A stretch of DNA of 64,000 nt from Pseudomonadales bacterium. Lineage in GTDB: Bacteria; Pseudomonadota; Gammaproteobacteria; Pseudomonadales; Azotimanducaceae. Positions within the stretch are counted from its first letter, which is position 1, and each line of letters opens with the position of its first letter. The position numbers and the translations under genes were made by a program. This document shows positions 16,347 to 25,148 of this stretch, piece after piece. The DNA lies in contig JANQPF010000017.1 of NCBI GenBank assembly GCA_028285415.1, positions 1 to 64,000 on the forward strand, written 5' to 3'. The notes under the pieces are model-generated. The model was not told where the DNA came from. It saw only the letters and a list, made by a program, of their open reading frames with translations, and made no database searches.

Positions 16347-19300
16347 CCTGCCTTCTGCTGCAGCGGCCGTCCGGATGCCAGCGGCACCGGAGCTGGATGG
16401 GGCCAGGTCACCTCGGGGTCGTTGGCAGGCAAGGCTGAGGTATCGCGTCGTTTGAGCGCAATAAATACGGCCGGTACCATGTAAAGGGCGATGATTGCCG
16501 AGCCGCCGACGCCGCCCGCAATGGCCGTGGCGAGCGGCGGCCAGAACGTGCCTCCATCGACGATAAGAGGCACAAATCCGCCGATGGTGGTGGCGGTCGT
16601 AGAGACGATGTGCCGGGTTGCGTCGACAACAACGTCAGCCGTCGCGTCAACGTCCCCGGCCAGCGCGCCGGGCGCCGCCCGCAACGCCGACAGGACGATG
16701 ATGGCGCTGTTGATGGCCAGCCCCATCATGCCGAGCGAGCCGATGAGCGCCATGTAGCCGAACGGATAGCCGAAGAGGCGTACGCCGAAAAGCGCCAGGC
16801 CGAAACTCAGGATGGCAATGACCCCAATCAGCGCAGCGTGGCGGAACGAGTTGAGCGACAAGATGACCACAGCCGCCATTGCCAGCGCGAAAAAGGCAAA
16901 AACTGACAGCAGATTGCCCATGGACTCCGCGCTCTGCTCGGCCTCACCCCCGGTCTGCAGCCGATAGCCATCCGGCAGGACGAATCCGGAAGCGTCGATG
17001 GCTTCTCGAAAGTCTGCCAGCACGCCGGCAGGTAAAGTAAATGGAACAACATAGCCGCGCACGGTACTCACCCGTTCACCCTGACGGCGGTCTATGGCGG
17101 AAGCCGTTGGCAACAGCTGCCACTCGCCGAGCTCATCAAGCGGCACTCCTCGCCCGCTACCTGTCGATAGCGGCAGGGTGGTCAGGTCGCCGAGATCATC
17201 ACGGTAAGTGTTGCCGAGTCTCACGCGGACGTCGATTTCAGTGTTGCCTTCCTGGACCGTGCCCGCAAGGGTGCCCTGCAGTGCCGCATTCAGGCGCCGG
17301 GCCAGATCGCCGGTGGCAAGTCCGGCAGATGCCGCCGCGTTTTCGCGCGGCACGAAGGTCAACTTCGGTTCCGGCGTCGACAACGTTGCCTGGGTATAGG
17401 TCACGTTGGGGACGCTGGCGAGAATGCCGCGCAGACGCTCCGCCTGGGCGCGCAGCACGTCGAGATCCGGACCCACGATGCGAACTTCGATGGGCGCATC
17501 GGACGGCGGACCCTGCTCGAACGGAATGGCGAGCACAACCGCTTCGGGCAGCGCGGCAGTCAGCGTTTGCTGCAGCTCGGGCAGAATCTGTCGGGTTGCC
17601 TCGGGTGAGGTGGTGTTGACCCAGGCTGAGGCGAAGCTGACGACGCGCTCATTCAGGGACACGACGTTGTAGAAGACACGGGGCGCTCCCTCGCCGATGG
17701 TCCAGAAGGTATCGGTCACGTCGTCGTGCTGGCGTAGGATGGCGTCCGCTCGTTCCACCGCAGCCCGGGTTTCGGCGATAGATGCCTGAGCGGGCAGCGA
17801 CAGCTGAATCTGAAACTGATTGCGGTCCACCGGCGGAAAAAACTGCTGGGTCAGCGTGGGGGCGAGCGCGAAGCCGATGACCGGCAGCAGACACGCAAGC
17901 CCGATGCCGAGCGCGGGTCTTCGCAGGACGGCGGTGATCGTCGCACGATAGCGCGCAGCCAGGCCGGCGTGGCTGAAACCGGATTGCCACCAGCGGTGGC
18001 CTTCCCGGCTCGGCCAGCGTCGTTCCAGATAGCCTGCAATCGTGGGCACGATGGTCATCGCCAGGAAGAAGCTCGACGCCACCGAGAGTGCCACGGTCAT
18101 GCCGATGGTTCCGGTGAAATCGCCCACTCCGCCGGGTGACAGTGCAATTGGCATGAAGGCGAATACGGTGGTGGCGGTGGAGGCGCCGAGCGGCACCAGG
18201 AGATGACGGATGGCCGCCGCAATCGACTCTGCGATATCCGCGTCGCGGCTGCGCCGAAGTTTGTAGTCTTCGACGACGACAATGGCGTTGTCGATCAAAA
18301 GCCCAAGAGAAATGATGAGCCCGGTCACCGACATCTGGTGCATCGGGATGTCCAGGAGCTGCATGCCAATCAGCACCATGCCTGCTGACAGCGGCAGGGC
18401 CACGCCCACGGTCAGCGCGGAGCGCACGCCCATGAACCAGACGAGCACCACCATGACGATGCAGAGCGCAAACAGAAGATTGGTACCGAGATCGCTCATG
18501 CGCTCCCCGGTATAGAGATTCTGCGAGTAGACCACGTCCACGCCAATCTGCGCGGGAACGGAGGCCTCGAAGCCATCGATGACGCGCATCGCGTTTTCTG
18601 TCCAGGTCTCGATCTGCAGCCCTGGCTGCATCTTGGCGTTGACCAGGAGCACCTGCCTGCTGCCGTGAAAGGCCAGCGATGTTGGCGGATCGATCTGATG
18701 TTTGCGTATGTCGGCGACGTCGGCAACGCGCATCGTATTGCCCGCGCTGCCGACGGCAAGCGGGATGCGCGCGATGCGTTCGGGGGAGTTGAGCTCACCG
18801 TCGACTTCCACCAGGAGGTCGGCCGTGCTGCCGCGCAAGCGGCCGGAGGGAAGCTTGGTATCGGCGGCCATGATGGCGGCGGCGACCTGTTCCGACGTCA
18901 GCTGCGTGGCGGCGAGCCGGTAGGGATCGATGCTGACCAGAATCTCTTCCTCGGCCTCTCCCCACGTTTCTGCTTCCTCGGTGCCGGGCATGTTGGCCAG
19001 GCGCAGCCGCAGCGACTCGGCGAGACGCGCCATGATGCCGGTCTCCATGGGGCCGTCCTGCTGCCAGCTGAGCGCAACGATGAGGGTGGATGCCAGCGGT
19101 TTGTTCAGGAGGAGCTCCGGCTCGCTGGCGCCGGCGGGAAGCGCCGGGTAAGTGTCGCCAAGCTTGTCACGAACTTCGGACCAGATTGCGTCCACCTGAT
19201 CAGGCCCGATGCTGTCATACAGCTCGACGCCGACGACCGACAGTCCTGCTTTGGAGGTGGAGTCGATTTCCCGAATCTCGGGGATTTCGCGTAGCGCAGT

Positions 19301-19501
19301 CTCGATGGGCTCGCTGACGAGCGATTCCATCCGCTCCGCGGTAGCGCCCGGAAGAAAGGTGTTCACCCGCGCCCAGCGCTCCGTCATGGTGGGGTCTTCC
19401 TGGCGGGCGAGACCGCCAAATGCCATACCGCCCATGACGATGATGAACAGCACCAGCAGCGCCGAGAGGCGCGGATTCGTATAGAAAGCGTTAGCGCGCA
19501 T
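16343..19501 (-). CDS. RND efflux transporter, inner-membrane permease
   Basis: A 1052-residue AcrB/CzcA-type proton antiporter: an N-terminal helix, a large periplasmic domain, helices 2-6, a second large periplasmic domain and a C-terminal helix bundle. TM4 reads SLGLLIDNAIVVVEDY, with D404-N405 where AcrB has Asp-Asp; D-N occurs in other RND branches. PGATAERMESLVSEPIE and ASTATTVFAFMPIAL are typical. It overlaps the adaptor gene by 11 bases and the cytochrome gene end-to-end by four. No outer-membrane channel gene is nearby, so it presumably shares a TolC/OprM elsewhere. The substrate is not predictable. Confidence 0.93.
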   Translation of the reverse strand: MRANAFYTNPRLSALLVLFIIVMGGMAFGGLARQEDPTMTERWARVNTFLPGATAERMESLVSEPIETALREIPEIREIDSTSKAGLSVVGVELYDSIGPDQVDAIWSEVRDKLGDTYPALPAGASEPELLLNKPLASTLIVALSWQQDGPMETGIMARLAESLRLRLANMPGTEEAETWGEAEEEILVSIDPYRLAATQLTSEQVAAAIMAADTKLPSGRLRGSTADLLVEVDGELNSPERIARIPLAVGSAGNTMRVADVADIRKHQIDPPTSLAFHGSRQVLLVNAKMQPGLQIETWTENAMRVIDGFEASVPAQIGVDVVYSQNLYTGERMSDLGTNLLFALCIVMVVLVWFMGVRSALTVGVALPLSAGMVLIGMQLLDIPMHQMSVTGLIISLGLLIDNAIVVVEDYKLRRSRDADIAESIAAAIRHLLVPLGASTATTVFAFMPIALSPGGVGDFTGTIGMTVALSVASSFFLAMTIVPTIAGYLERRWPSREGHRWWQSGFSHAGLAARYRATITAVLRRPALGIGLACLLPVIGFALAPTLTQQFFPPVDRNQFQIQLSLPAQASIAETRAAVERADAILRQHDDVTDTFWTIGEGAPRVFYNVVSLNERVVSFASAWVNTTSPEATRQILPELQQTLTAALPEAVVLAIPFEQGPPSDAPIEVRIVGPDLDVLRAQAERLRGILASVPNVTYTQATLSTPEPKLTFVPRENAAASAGLATGDLARRLNAALQGTLAGTVQEGNTEIDVRVRLGNTYRDDLGDLTTLPLSTGSGRGVPLDELGEWQLLPTASAIDRRQGERVSTVRGYVVPFTLPAGVLADFREAIDASGFVLPDGYRLQTGGEAEQSAESMGNLLSVFAFFALAMAAVVILSLNSFRHAALIGVIAILSFGLALFGVRLFGYPFGYMALIGSLGMMGLAINSAIIVLSALRAAPGALAGDVDATADVVVDATRHIVSTTATTIGGFVPLIVDGGTFWPPLATAIAGGVGGSAIIALYMVPAVFIALKRRDTSALPANDPEVTWPHPAPVPLASGRPLQQKAG

Positions 19502-20657
19502 AAGACAGCTTCAGCGGTTCGGCTACGGCGACCGGTTTGACGCGCTGCCCGGGTACGATGCGCTGCACGCCCGTCGCAACCACGCGATCGGCCGCGCTCA
19601 AGGTACCGCGCACGTAAACCCGATCAGCTTCCGTGTGGATGATCTCGACCAGGCGCCGCTCGAGGGTATCGTCGGCGGCGATGACGTAGACCCCCCAGAG
19701 GCCGCGATCGCTGGCAGTCAGCGCGGTCAGCGGCAGCCAGAAACCGGGTTCGATGACGTCTTCGCTCAACGTCAGCTCGACGACGCTGCCGAGCGGAATG
19801 CCGCTGTCGTGGAGATCAAATACGGCGGTGAGGGTGCGCGTGGCAGGATCTATCTCGGGGAGCACCGCGCTCAGGCGTGCGGGAAAAGCAGTGCCATTCC
19901 ACACGACGGAAAAGTCGGCGCCCGGAGCGAGACGTACGCCGACGTCAGCCGGAATGCCGATGTGCGCTTCCGCGCGGTCGCGTTCCACCAGGCGCAGCAC
20001 AATCTGTCCCGGACCCACTTGTGCACCCTCATCAACGTGGCGCGCCTGGATTACGCCTGCAAACGGTGCGCGTACCTGGGTTTCAGATAGCTCCACTTCA
20101 ACGCTTCTGAGCACCGCCCGGGCGCGCGCGAGGTTGGCTTCTGCAACCTTCAGCTGAGCTGCCTTGGCGCGCCGGTTCAGCTGTGCCTCGTCGACCGTCT
20201 GCCGGGAGGCGTGGCCTTTTTCGCGCAGATTTTCGATCCGCGTGGCGGTGTTGATGGCAAGCTGCGCCTCTGCGCGCAGCGCCTCGACGTTGGCGCCGGC
20301 CAGCGCAATGTCGGCGGCTGCCTGCTGGCGGCGGGCCTCAATTGCGCGGCTGTCGAGGGTGGCCAGCGTGTCACCGGCTGCTACCACCGCACCAATGTCG
20401 ACCGAGATCGCCCGCACTTCACCGCCGCGTTTGAAGCCGAGCTCAGCCGCGCGACCGGCTACCGTGCGCCCCGCGTAGAGGCGCTCGGACGTATAGCCGT
20501 CGTGGGCTTCGGCGGAAACGTAGGCCGCGTTGACTTCCGTGGCGTGTGCCCGCGTAGCGCCGAAGAGGAGGAGGTGGAAAGCAAGCACCGCCACCGCCGT
20601 GCTCAGGACCCGCAACCATTGTTTGCCGAAGTTTCGCCGAATCATGCGCGCGTGCAT
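19491..20657 (-). CDS. RND efflux periplasmic adaptor (membrane fusion protein)
   Basis: A 388-residue HlyD/AcrA-type adaptor that bridges the permease to the outer-membrane channel. It has an N-terminal signal/anchor (WLRVLSTAVAVLAFHLLLFG), the lipoyl half FKRGGEVRAISVDIGAVVAAGDTLATLD, a helical hairpin (residues about 85-165) and the matching half VRAPFAGVIQARHVDEGAQV. ATG at 20657 has GGAG six bases upstream; earlier ATGs sit inside or before that site. First gene of the two-gene efflux operon, controlled by the divergent TetR gene. Confidence 0.9.
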   Translation of the reverse strand: MHARMIRRNFGKQWLRVLSTAVAVLAFHLLLFGATRAHATEVNAAYVSAEAHDGYTSERLYAGRTVAGRAAELGFKRGGEVRAISVDIGAVVAAGDTLATLDSRAIEARRQQAAADIALAGANVEALRAEAQLAINTATRIENLREKGHASRQTVDEAQLNRRAKAAQLKVAEANLARARAVLRSVEVELSETQVRAPFAGVIQARHVDEGAQVGPGQIVLRLVERDRAEAHIGIPADVGVRLAPGADFSVVWNGTAFPARLSAVLPEIDPATRTLTAVFDLHDSGIPLGSVVELTLSEDVIEPGFWLPLTALTASDRGLWGVYVIAADDTLERRLVEIIHTEADRVYVRGTLSAADRVVATGVQRIVPGQRVKPVAVAEPLKLSYAR

Positions 20658-20681
20658 GTGCATCTCCGTTGACTGTGTTAA

Positions 20682-20740
20682 TGTAAGCAATGCTTACATC
20701 GGTGTGAGCAATGCTAACTTCTATGTGAGCAATGTCAACA
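20682..20740. promoter_or_regulatory. Three tandem operator-like repeats between efflux operon and tetR
   Basis: Three 17-base near-palindromes lie exactly 21 bases apart: TGTAAGCAATGCTTACA (20682-20698), TGTGAGCAATGCTAACT (20703-20719) and TGTGAGCAATGTCAACA (20724-20740). The two-helical-turn spacing puts all three on one face of DNA. They fill the gap between the divergent efflux and regulator genes, so they are the expected binding sites of the TetR protein, which probably represses both directions. Confidence 0.75.
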
Positions 20741-20752
20741 TCACCCCCGTGA

Positions 20753-21469
20753 ATGACCCGTGAAATGGACGTGCGAAAACGCACACGACAGACAGAATTT
20801 GCGCAGATGAGCATGAACGCTGACAATGAGCGGATGAACGCAACGGCCGAAAATCGCAGCGGCTACCATCACGGCGGCCTGCCGGAGAGGCTCATGGCGC
20901 TGGCCACGGAGCACATCGCCGCGTACGGCACGGAAAAGCTCAGCCTGCGCGCGCTGGCGCGTGAGGCGGGCGTATCGGCGACAGCACCTTACCGCCACTT
21001 TCCGACCAAGCGCTGTCTGCTTGCGGCCCTGGCGACCCAGGGATTTGAACAGCTTGGCGAGCGTATGCATGACGTGGTTGAGCTCGATCTCGACGTCGAC
21101 GATCGATTCGTGGCGCTCGGCGTGACCTACATCGAGTTTGCGCTGGAAAACCCGGTTGCCTACCAGCTCATGTTCGGGTCGATCATTGGTGACTTTTCTG
21201 AATACGACATGCTGCACAAAGCGGCGAGTGCAACGTATGCGGAAGTGCAGCGCATGCTGCAGCTGGTCATCGATGCAAAAGCGCTCGATGTCGGGGTAAA
21301 AGAGCTGGGCGGGGTCGTCTGGGCGGGCGTGCACGGGATGGCGTCGCTGCTGCTGACCAAAATGGACAAACCAAATTCCGGCAGCGCCCCCATGGAGTCG
21401 CTGGCGGCCATCCACGCCGATAGAACGGCTGCAGTGCGTCTCATGTACGCGAATCTGCTGGGCAGTTGA
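20753..21469 (+). CDS. TetR/AcrR-family transcriptional repressor
   Basis: The helix-turn-helix spans LRALAREAGVSATAPYRHFPTKRCLLAALA, close to the TetR consensus. The C-terminal ligand domain, ending GGVVWAGVHGMASLLL, resembles the WHG-type domain. It is divergent from an RND efflux operon across three operator-like repeats, which makes it the local regulator. The start is uncertain: in-frame ATGs at 20753, 20765, 20810, 20816 and 20834 all lack a clear ribosome site. The one at 20834 (MNATAENRSGYHHGG) would give a more usual N-terminal arm. Confidence 0.88.
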   Translation: MTREMDVRKRTRQTEFAQMSMNADNERMNATAENRSGYHHGGLPERLMALATEHIAAYGTEKLSLRALAREAGVSATAPYRHFPTKRCLLAALATQGFEQLGERMHDVVELDLDVDDRFVALGVTYIEFALENPVAYQLMFGSIIGDFSEYDMLHKAASATYAEVQRMLQLVIDAKALDVGVKELGGVVWAGVHGMASLLLTKMDKPNSGSAPMESLAAIHADRTAAVRLMYANLLGS

Positions 21470-21475
21470 ACCAAC

Positions 21476-22141
21476 TCAGCGAGTGAGCAGGAGTTCCTCG
21501 AAGAGATCAATGACGCCGTCGGGTTGCAGGTCGTTGACGTCTCTACCCTGATTGTACCCATCCCGCACGCACACGACGGGCGTGCCCGCCGCGCGGGCCG
21601 CGTTCACGTCCGTTTCGGAATCTCCGACAAAGAGCGCATCAGCCGCTGCAACGCCCAGATGCTCCAGGCAAAGGCGCACCGGCGCGGCGTCGGGTTTCGG
21701 GGCGCTGGCGGTATCGCCGCCGACAATCAGATCGAAGTAGCCTTCAAGCTCGAGCTCGGCAAGCAGTAAGCGGCTCAAGCCTTCGAGCTTGTTGGTGACG
21801 ACAGCGAGCCTCGCGCCGCGCTGCTTGAGGGCCTCCAGGGTATCGATCACGCTCGGATAAGGCGTGCTGTGACCGGCAATGTTGGCTTCGTAGTGAGCGA
21901 GGAATACGGGAAACAGGACTTCCGGATCCCCATTGGCCCTGTGATGGGCCAGCGCCTCCCGGATCATCACGCGGGCGCCGTGTCCCACCCAGTGGCGCGC
22001 CAGGCTCTCGTCGACCGGTGTCAGGCCCGCGTGCCCGAGGCAGGCATTCAGCGCCCGCGAGAGATCTGGCACGGTGTCGATCAGCGTGCCGTCGAGATCG
22101 AAAAGATAGGCGTCGTAGTGCCGTTGCCAGCTTGTGTTCAA
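21476..22141 (-). CDS. gph: Phosphoglycolate phosphatase
   Basis: A HAD-superfamily phosphatase of 221 residues. It has the nucleophile motif FDLDGTLIDTVPD, motif II VVTNK, the lysine in APKPDAAP and the acidic motif GDSETDVNAARAAG. The alpha-helical cap lies between motif I and II. It removes phosphate from 2-phosphoglycolate, formed for example during repair of oxidised DNA ends. It follows rpe by five bases, the rpe-gph-trpE order known from Pseudomonas and enterics (though trpE is displaced here). Confidence 0.9.
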   Translation of the reverse strand: MNTSWQRHYDAYLFDLDGTLIDTVPDLSRALNACLGHAGLTPVDESLARHWVGHGARVMIREALAHHRANGDPEVLFPVFLAHYEANIAGHSTPYPSVIDTLEALKQRGARLAVVTNKLEGLSRLLLAELELEGYFDLIVGGDTASAPKPDAAPVRLCLEHLGVAAADALFVGDSETDVNAARAAGTPVVCVRDGYNQGRDVNDLQPDGVIDLFEELLLTR

Positions 22142-22146
22142 GGGAG

Positions 22147-22815
22147 TCAGTCAGCTCGGGCAATGGCATCGCGCATCGCGCGGATGGTGGCCGCGTAGTC
22201 GTCACTGCCGAAGATGGCGGTGCCAGCCACGAAGGTGTCGGCACCGGCCGCCGCAGCGGCGCCGATGTTGTCCACCTTGATGCCGCCGTCGATCTGCAGA
22301 CGTATGTCGTGATCAGCCTGATCGATGATTGCCCGGATGCGCGCGAGCTTCGTGAGGCTCGACGGAATGAAAGATTGACCGCCGAAGCCGGGGTTGACGG
22401 ACATCACAAGCACCAGATCGACGCAGTCGAGAACCTCGCTCAGCACGTCAATTGGTGAGGAAGGATTGAATACCAGCCCGGTTTTCACGCCGGCGTCGCG
22501 CATCATCGTCAGCGTGCGATGCAGGTGCTCGGTGCTCTCCGGGTGTACCGAAATCAAATCCGCGCCGGCATCGATGAAATCGCCGACAAGGCGATCAACC
22601 GGTTTCACCATGAGGTGTGCATCGACGTGAGCGGTGATGCCGGACTTCCGCAGCGACTGCAGCACGAGCGGTCCGATGCTGAGATTGGGGACATAGTGGT
22701 TGTCCATCACATCGAAGTGGATGGTGTCGGCACCGGCTTCGAGCACGGCACGAACCTCCTCGCCCAGGCGGGTGAAATCTGCGGCGAGAATAGATGGCGC
22801 GATCCAGGGTTCCAT
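22147..22815 (-). CDS. rpe: Ribulose-phosphate 3-epimerase
   Basis: A 222-residue TIM-barrel enzyme that interconverts ribulose 5-phosphate and xylulose 5-phosphate in the pentose phosphate pathway. Landmarks are [34 protein letters not shown] with metal ligands, AHLMVKP, the [16 protein letters not shown] loop and LQIDGGI. The frame is open well upstream, but [11 protein letters not shown] at 22815 is the family start. First gene of rpe-gph. Confidence 0.95.
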   Translation of the reverse strand: MEPWIAPSILAADFTRLGEEVRAVLEAGADTIHFDVMDNHYVPNLSIGPLVLQSLRKSGITAHVDAHLMVKPVDRLVGDFIDAGADLISVHPESTEHLHRTLTMMRDAGVKTGLVFNPSSPIDVLSEVLDCVDLVLVMSVNPGFGGQSFIPSSLTKLARIRAIIDQADHDIRLQIDGGIKVDNIGAAAAAGADTFVAGTAIFGSDDYAATIRAMRDAIARAD

Positions 22816-22852
22816 CAGCCATATTCTACTGGTGCGACCTATACTTTTCGAT

Positions 22853-23584
22853 ATGAAACGAATTTTTGCCACCGCCGTGTTGTTGAGCTGGGGCCTCTCG
22901 GCAGCCCTACATGCTGCTGAGACCGTAGCGCAGAAGGACAAAGAAGCGGCTGCGCCGGAGGCACCGACGCGAGCCGCGCATCTGACCGCACTCCAGGACC
23001 GTGGCGCAGTGCTTGCCGGGCGGGAAGAAATCATCTGGCTCGAGCAGGAACGGTTCTGGATGGTTGTGCAGCCGGCGCGGACGTCAGTGCGTGGTGCGGT
23101 GCTGCTGCTGGCAGACGCGGATACCAGCGCTAACGGCAATTCCCACCTGGCGGCATTGCGCCGGCACCTGCCATCCTTTGGCTGGCACACATACTTTCTC
23201 AACCTCCCGGAGGAGGCTGGGGTCGCCGGCCTCGTCGAGGCGGCGCGCGCGCGCATGCAATCAGCGCCGAACCAGCTGTTGGCATGCGAAGGTCAGGCCT
23301 GTCTGCGCCTGGTTGAGGGCGGTATTGTCCACGCTGCGGGCAGCGTCTACATCAACGTGCCTCTGCTGGCCGGTGAGCATGTGGCCCCTGCTCTCGTCAG
23401 CGCCTGGTCGCAGGCCGCCGCGCCGGCTTTACTCCTCCAGGAGCACCCCAACGTCTGGCCGGAAGTGTTGACGCTCAGCGAAGACTTCGAGCTGCATCTC
23501 CTGCCGGTGAGCAGAGCCGCCAACGGCTCGTTGCTCGAACGCAAACTCCGGGGATGGTTGAAACGCCGCCTGCAGGCAGGTTGA
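22853..23584 (+). CDS. DUF3530-family periplasmic protein
   Basis: A 243-residue protein with a signal peptide ([23 protein letters not shown]). The body looks like a degenerate alpha/beta-hydrolase ([39 protein letters not shown]) of the DUF3530 family found near rpe and djlA in related genomes. No catalytic triad is evident: the nucleophile-elbow position ([11 protein letters not shown]) has no Ser. The function is unknown. It is divergent from rpe with 37 bases between starts. Confidence 0.75.
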   Translation: MKRIFATAVLLSWGLSAALHAAETVAQKDKEAAAPEAPTRAAHLTALQDRGAVLAGREEIIWLEQERFWMVVQPARTSVRGAVLLLADADTSANGNSHLAALRRHLPSFGWHTYFLNLPEEAGVAGLVEAARARMQSAPNQLLACEGQACLRLVEGGIVHAAGSVYINVPLLAGEHVAPALVSAWSQAAAPALLLQEHPNVWPEVLTLSEDFELHLLPVSRAANGSLLERKLRGWLKRRLQAG

Positions 23585-23591
23585 ACCTTGC

Positions 23592-24413
23592 TCAACCGCG
23601 CGCTTTCTCGATGCGCTCCAGCGCTTCTCTGAGGGCCACCATGCGCTGCTGGGCCTGCTGTTGCCGCTCAGCGCTGGCATCCCGGGGTAATTTGTCCGGG
23701 TGGTGTCGGCTCACGAGCTTGCGATAAGCCTGTTTGACCTCGGCAAGGCTCGCCTCGTGTGTCAGCTCGAGACAGCGGTAGGCGGCGTCGAGATCGGTAT
23801 CGGCGCCGGATGTGTCGGCCGGCTGCTGCGGCTGGTGATAAGTCCCGTATTCTCCGGCAATCCTGCTCGGGGCGAATCCCAGCAGACCGCCCAGGGATTT
23901 GAGCGTGCCAACCGCGTTGTCGTTTGGCTCGATGGCCGCCATCGCGCACAGACAGCGCAGGATGGTGAGCCGGGACGCGCTGCCCTGGTCGTTGGCGGCC
24001 AGACACTGGCGCGACAGCTCCTGCAGGGAAAAATCCTTTTGCTTGCCCTGGCGGAACCAGCGTCTCGCAGCGTCCATACCCCGGATATCGAGACCCATCT
24101 GCCGCATCAGTCGGTCGGCGTAGTCGATATGCGCAGGCGTGACCCTGCCGCCGGCTTTGGCGACGCGGCCGAGGGCGGCGAACAGGAAATCGGCATACGG
24201 TGGCGCGTTGTCCTCCGCGCGCGCGAACTGCGCCAGGTTGGCCGCTTCGCCGTCGTGCATGTGACTTGCCCACAGATCGTAGATGTGACCGAGCACAATG
24301 CCGACGATCAGGGCAACGGCCAGCCAGATGGCGTCATTGGGGGCCCAGATCCACGCGCAGGTAGCGCCGACCGCTTTGCCGAACCAGTTGTTGTAGAGCA
24401 TTTGTGCCTGCAT
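23592..24413 (-). CDS. djlA: DjlA-type membrane-anchored J-domain co-chaperone
   Basis: A 273-residue protein with one N-terminal membrane helix (AIWLAVALIVGIVLGHIYDLW), a TerB-like helical middle (DFLFAALGRVAKAGGRVTPAHI, RRWFRQGKQKDF) and a C-terminal J domain, DAAYRCLELTHEASLAEVKQAYRKL, with the HPD motif in SRHHPDKLP. DjlA stimulates DnaK at the membrane. It is downstream of murU by 68 bases on the same strand. Confidence 0.9.
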   Translation of the reverse strand: MQAQMLYNNWFGKAVGATCAWIWAPNDAIWLAVALIVGIVLGHIYDLWASHMHDGEAANLAQFARAEDNAPPYADFLFAALGRVAKAGGRVTPAHIDYADRLMRQMGLDIRGMDAARRWFRQGKQKDFSLQELSRQCLAANDQGSASRLTILRCLCAMAAIEPNDNAVGTLKSLGGLLGFAPSRIAGEYGTYHQPQQPADTSGADTDLDAAYRCLELTHEASLAEVKQAYRKLVSRHHPDKLPRDASAERQQQAQQRMVALREALERIEKARG

Positions 24414-24481
24414 GACCCTTTAAGGATAGGTCAGCTGCGGCAGAACGTGACGTCAATTCAATTGAGAAGTGCACAGCGCCT

Positions 24482-25144
24482 TCAAGCGCGATCGAGGGTT
24501 GCCTTGAGCGCCTGGTATTGTGCGAGCGTGCCGATATCGTGCCAGTCGCCACCGTGCACCTGTGCGCTCAGCCGCCCTTCGCCCAGATTGTCGAAATAGC
24601 AATCGCGCAGTGAGAAATGACCGGTCTGACCGGCGAAGAGCTCGGGGTCGATCACCGCAATGCCGCAGTACACGAACGCGTCGCCGCGCGCGGTGACGCG
24701 GCCGGCTGCGTACTCGAAATCGCCCGCCTCCCGGTACGCGGGCGTCGGCGTGAGCACCAGATGGGCGCGATCCCCCGGTGCCAGGCGAGTGGGTAGCGTG
24801 GCGAAGTCGAAATCCGTATAAATGTCGCCGTTGAGCAACCAGAAGGTTTCATCACCCAGGAGCGGCAGCGCGTTCACGATACCACCGCCGGTTTCCAGCA
24901 GCGCCGTCTCCCGGCTGTACTGGATCGTCAGGCCGAAGCGGCTGCCATCGCCGAGATGGTCGGCAATCTGCTCACCCAGGTGATGCAGGTTGATCACCAG
25001 CTCTCTGATGCCGGCGCCTGCCAGCGCCTGGACCTGCCACTCGATCAGCGGTCGACCGGCAAGTGGCAGCAGCGGCTTGGGTGTACCGTCTGTCAGCGGT
25101 GCGAGCCGCGTGCCACGGCCGGCGGCGAGGATCATCGCTTTCAT
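24482..25144 (-). CDS. murU: N-acetylmuramate 1-phosphate uridylyltransferase
   Basis: A 220-residue sugar nucleotidyltransferase with the motif MILAAGRGTRLAPLTDGTPKPLLPLAGRP, WLLNGDIYTDFDF with a metal-binding Asp, and HDIGTLAQYQAL. Immediately downstream of the AmgK-type kinase gene (four bases), it makes UDP-MurNAc from MurNAc 1-phosphate. This is the anomeric cell-wall recycling route of Pseudomonas, which bypasses de novo MurA and lowers fosfomycin sensitivity. The gene pair makes the assignment much stronger than the sequence alone. Confidence 0.88.
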   Translation of the reverse strand: MKAMILAAGRGTRLAPLTDGTPKPLLPLAGRPLIEWQVQALAGAGIRELVINLHHLGEQIADHLGDGSRFGLTIQYSRETALLETGGGIVNALPLLGDETFWLLNGDIYTDFDFATLPTRLAPGDRAHLVLTPTPAYREAGDFEYAAGRVTARGDAFVYCGIAVIDPELFAGQTGHFSLRDCYFDNLGEGRLSAQVHGGDWHDIGTLAQYQALKATLDRA

Positions 25145-25148
25145 GGAT

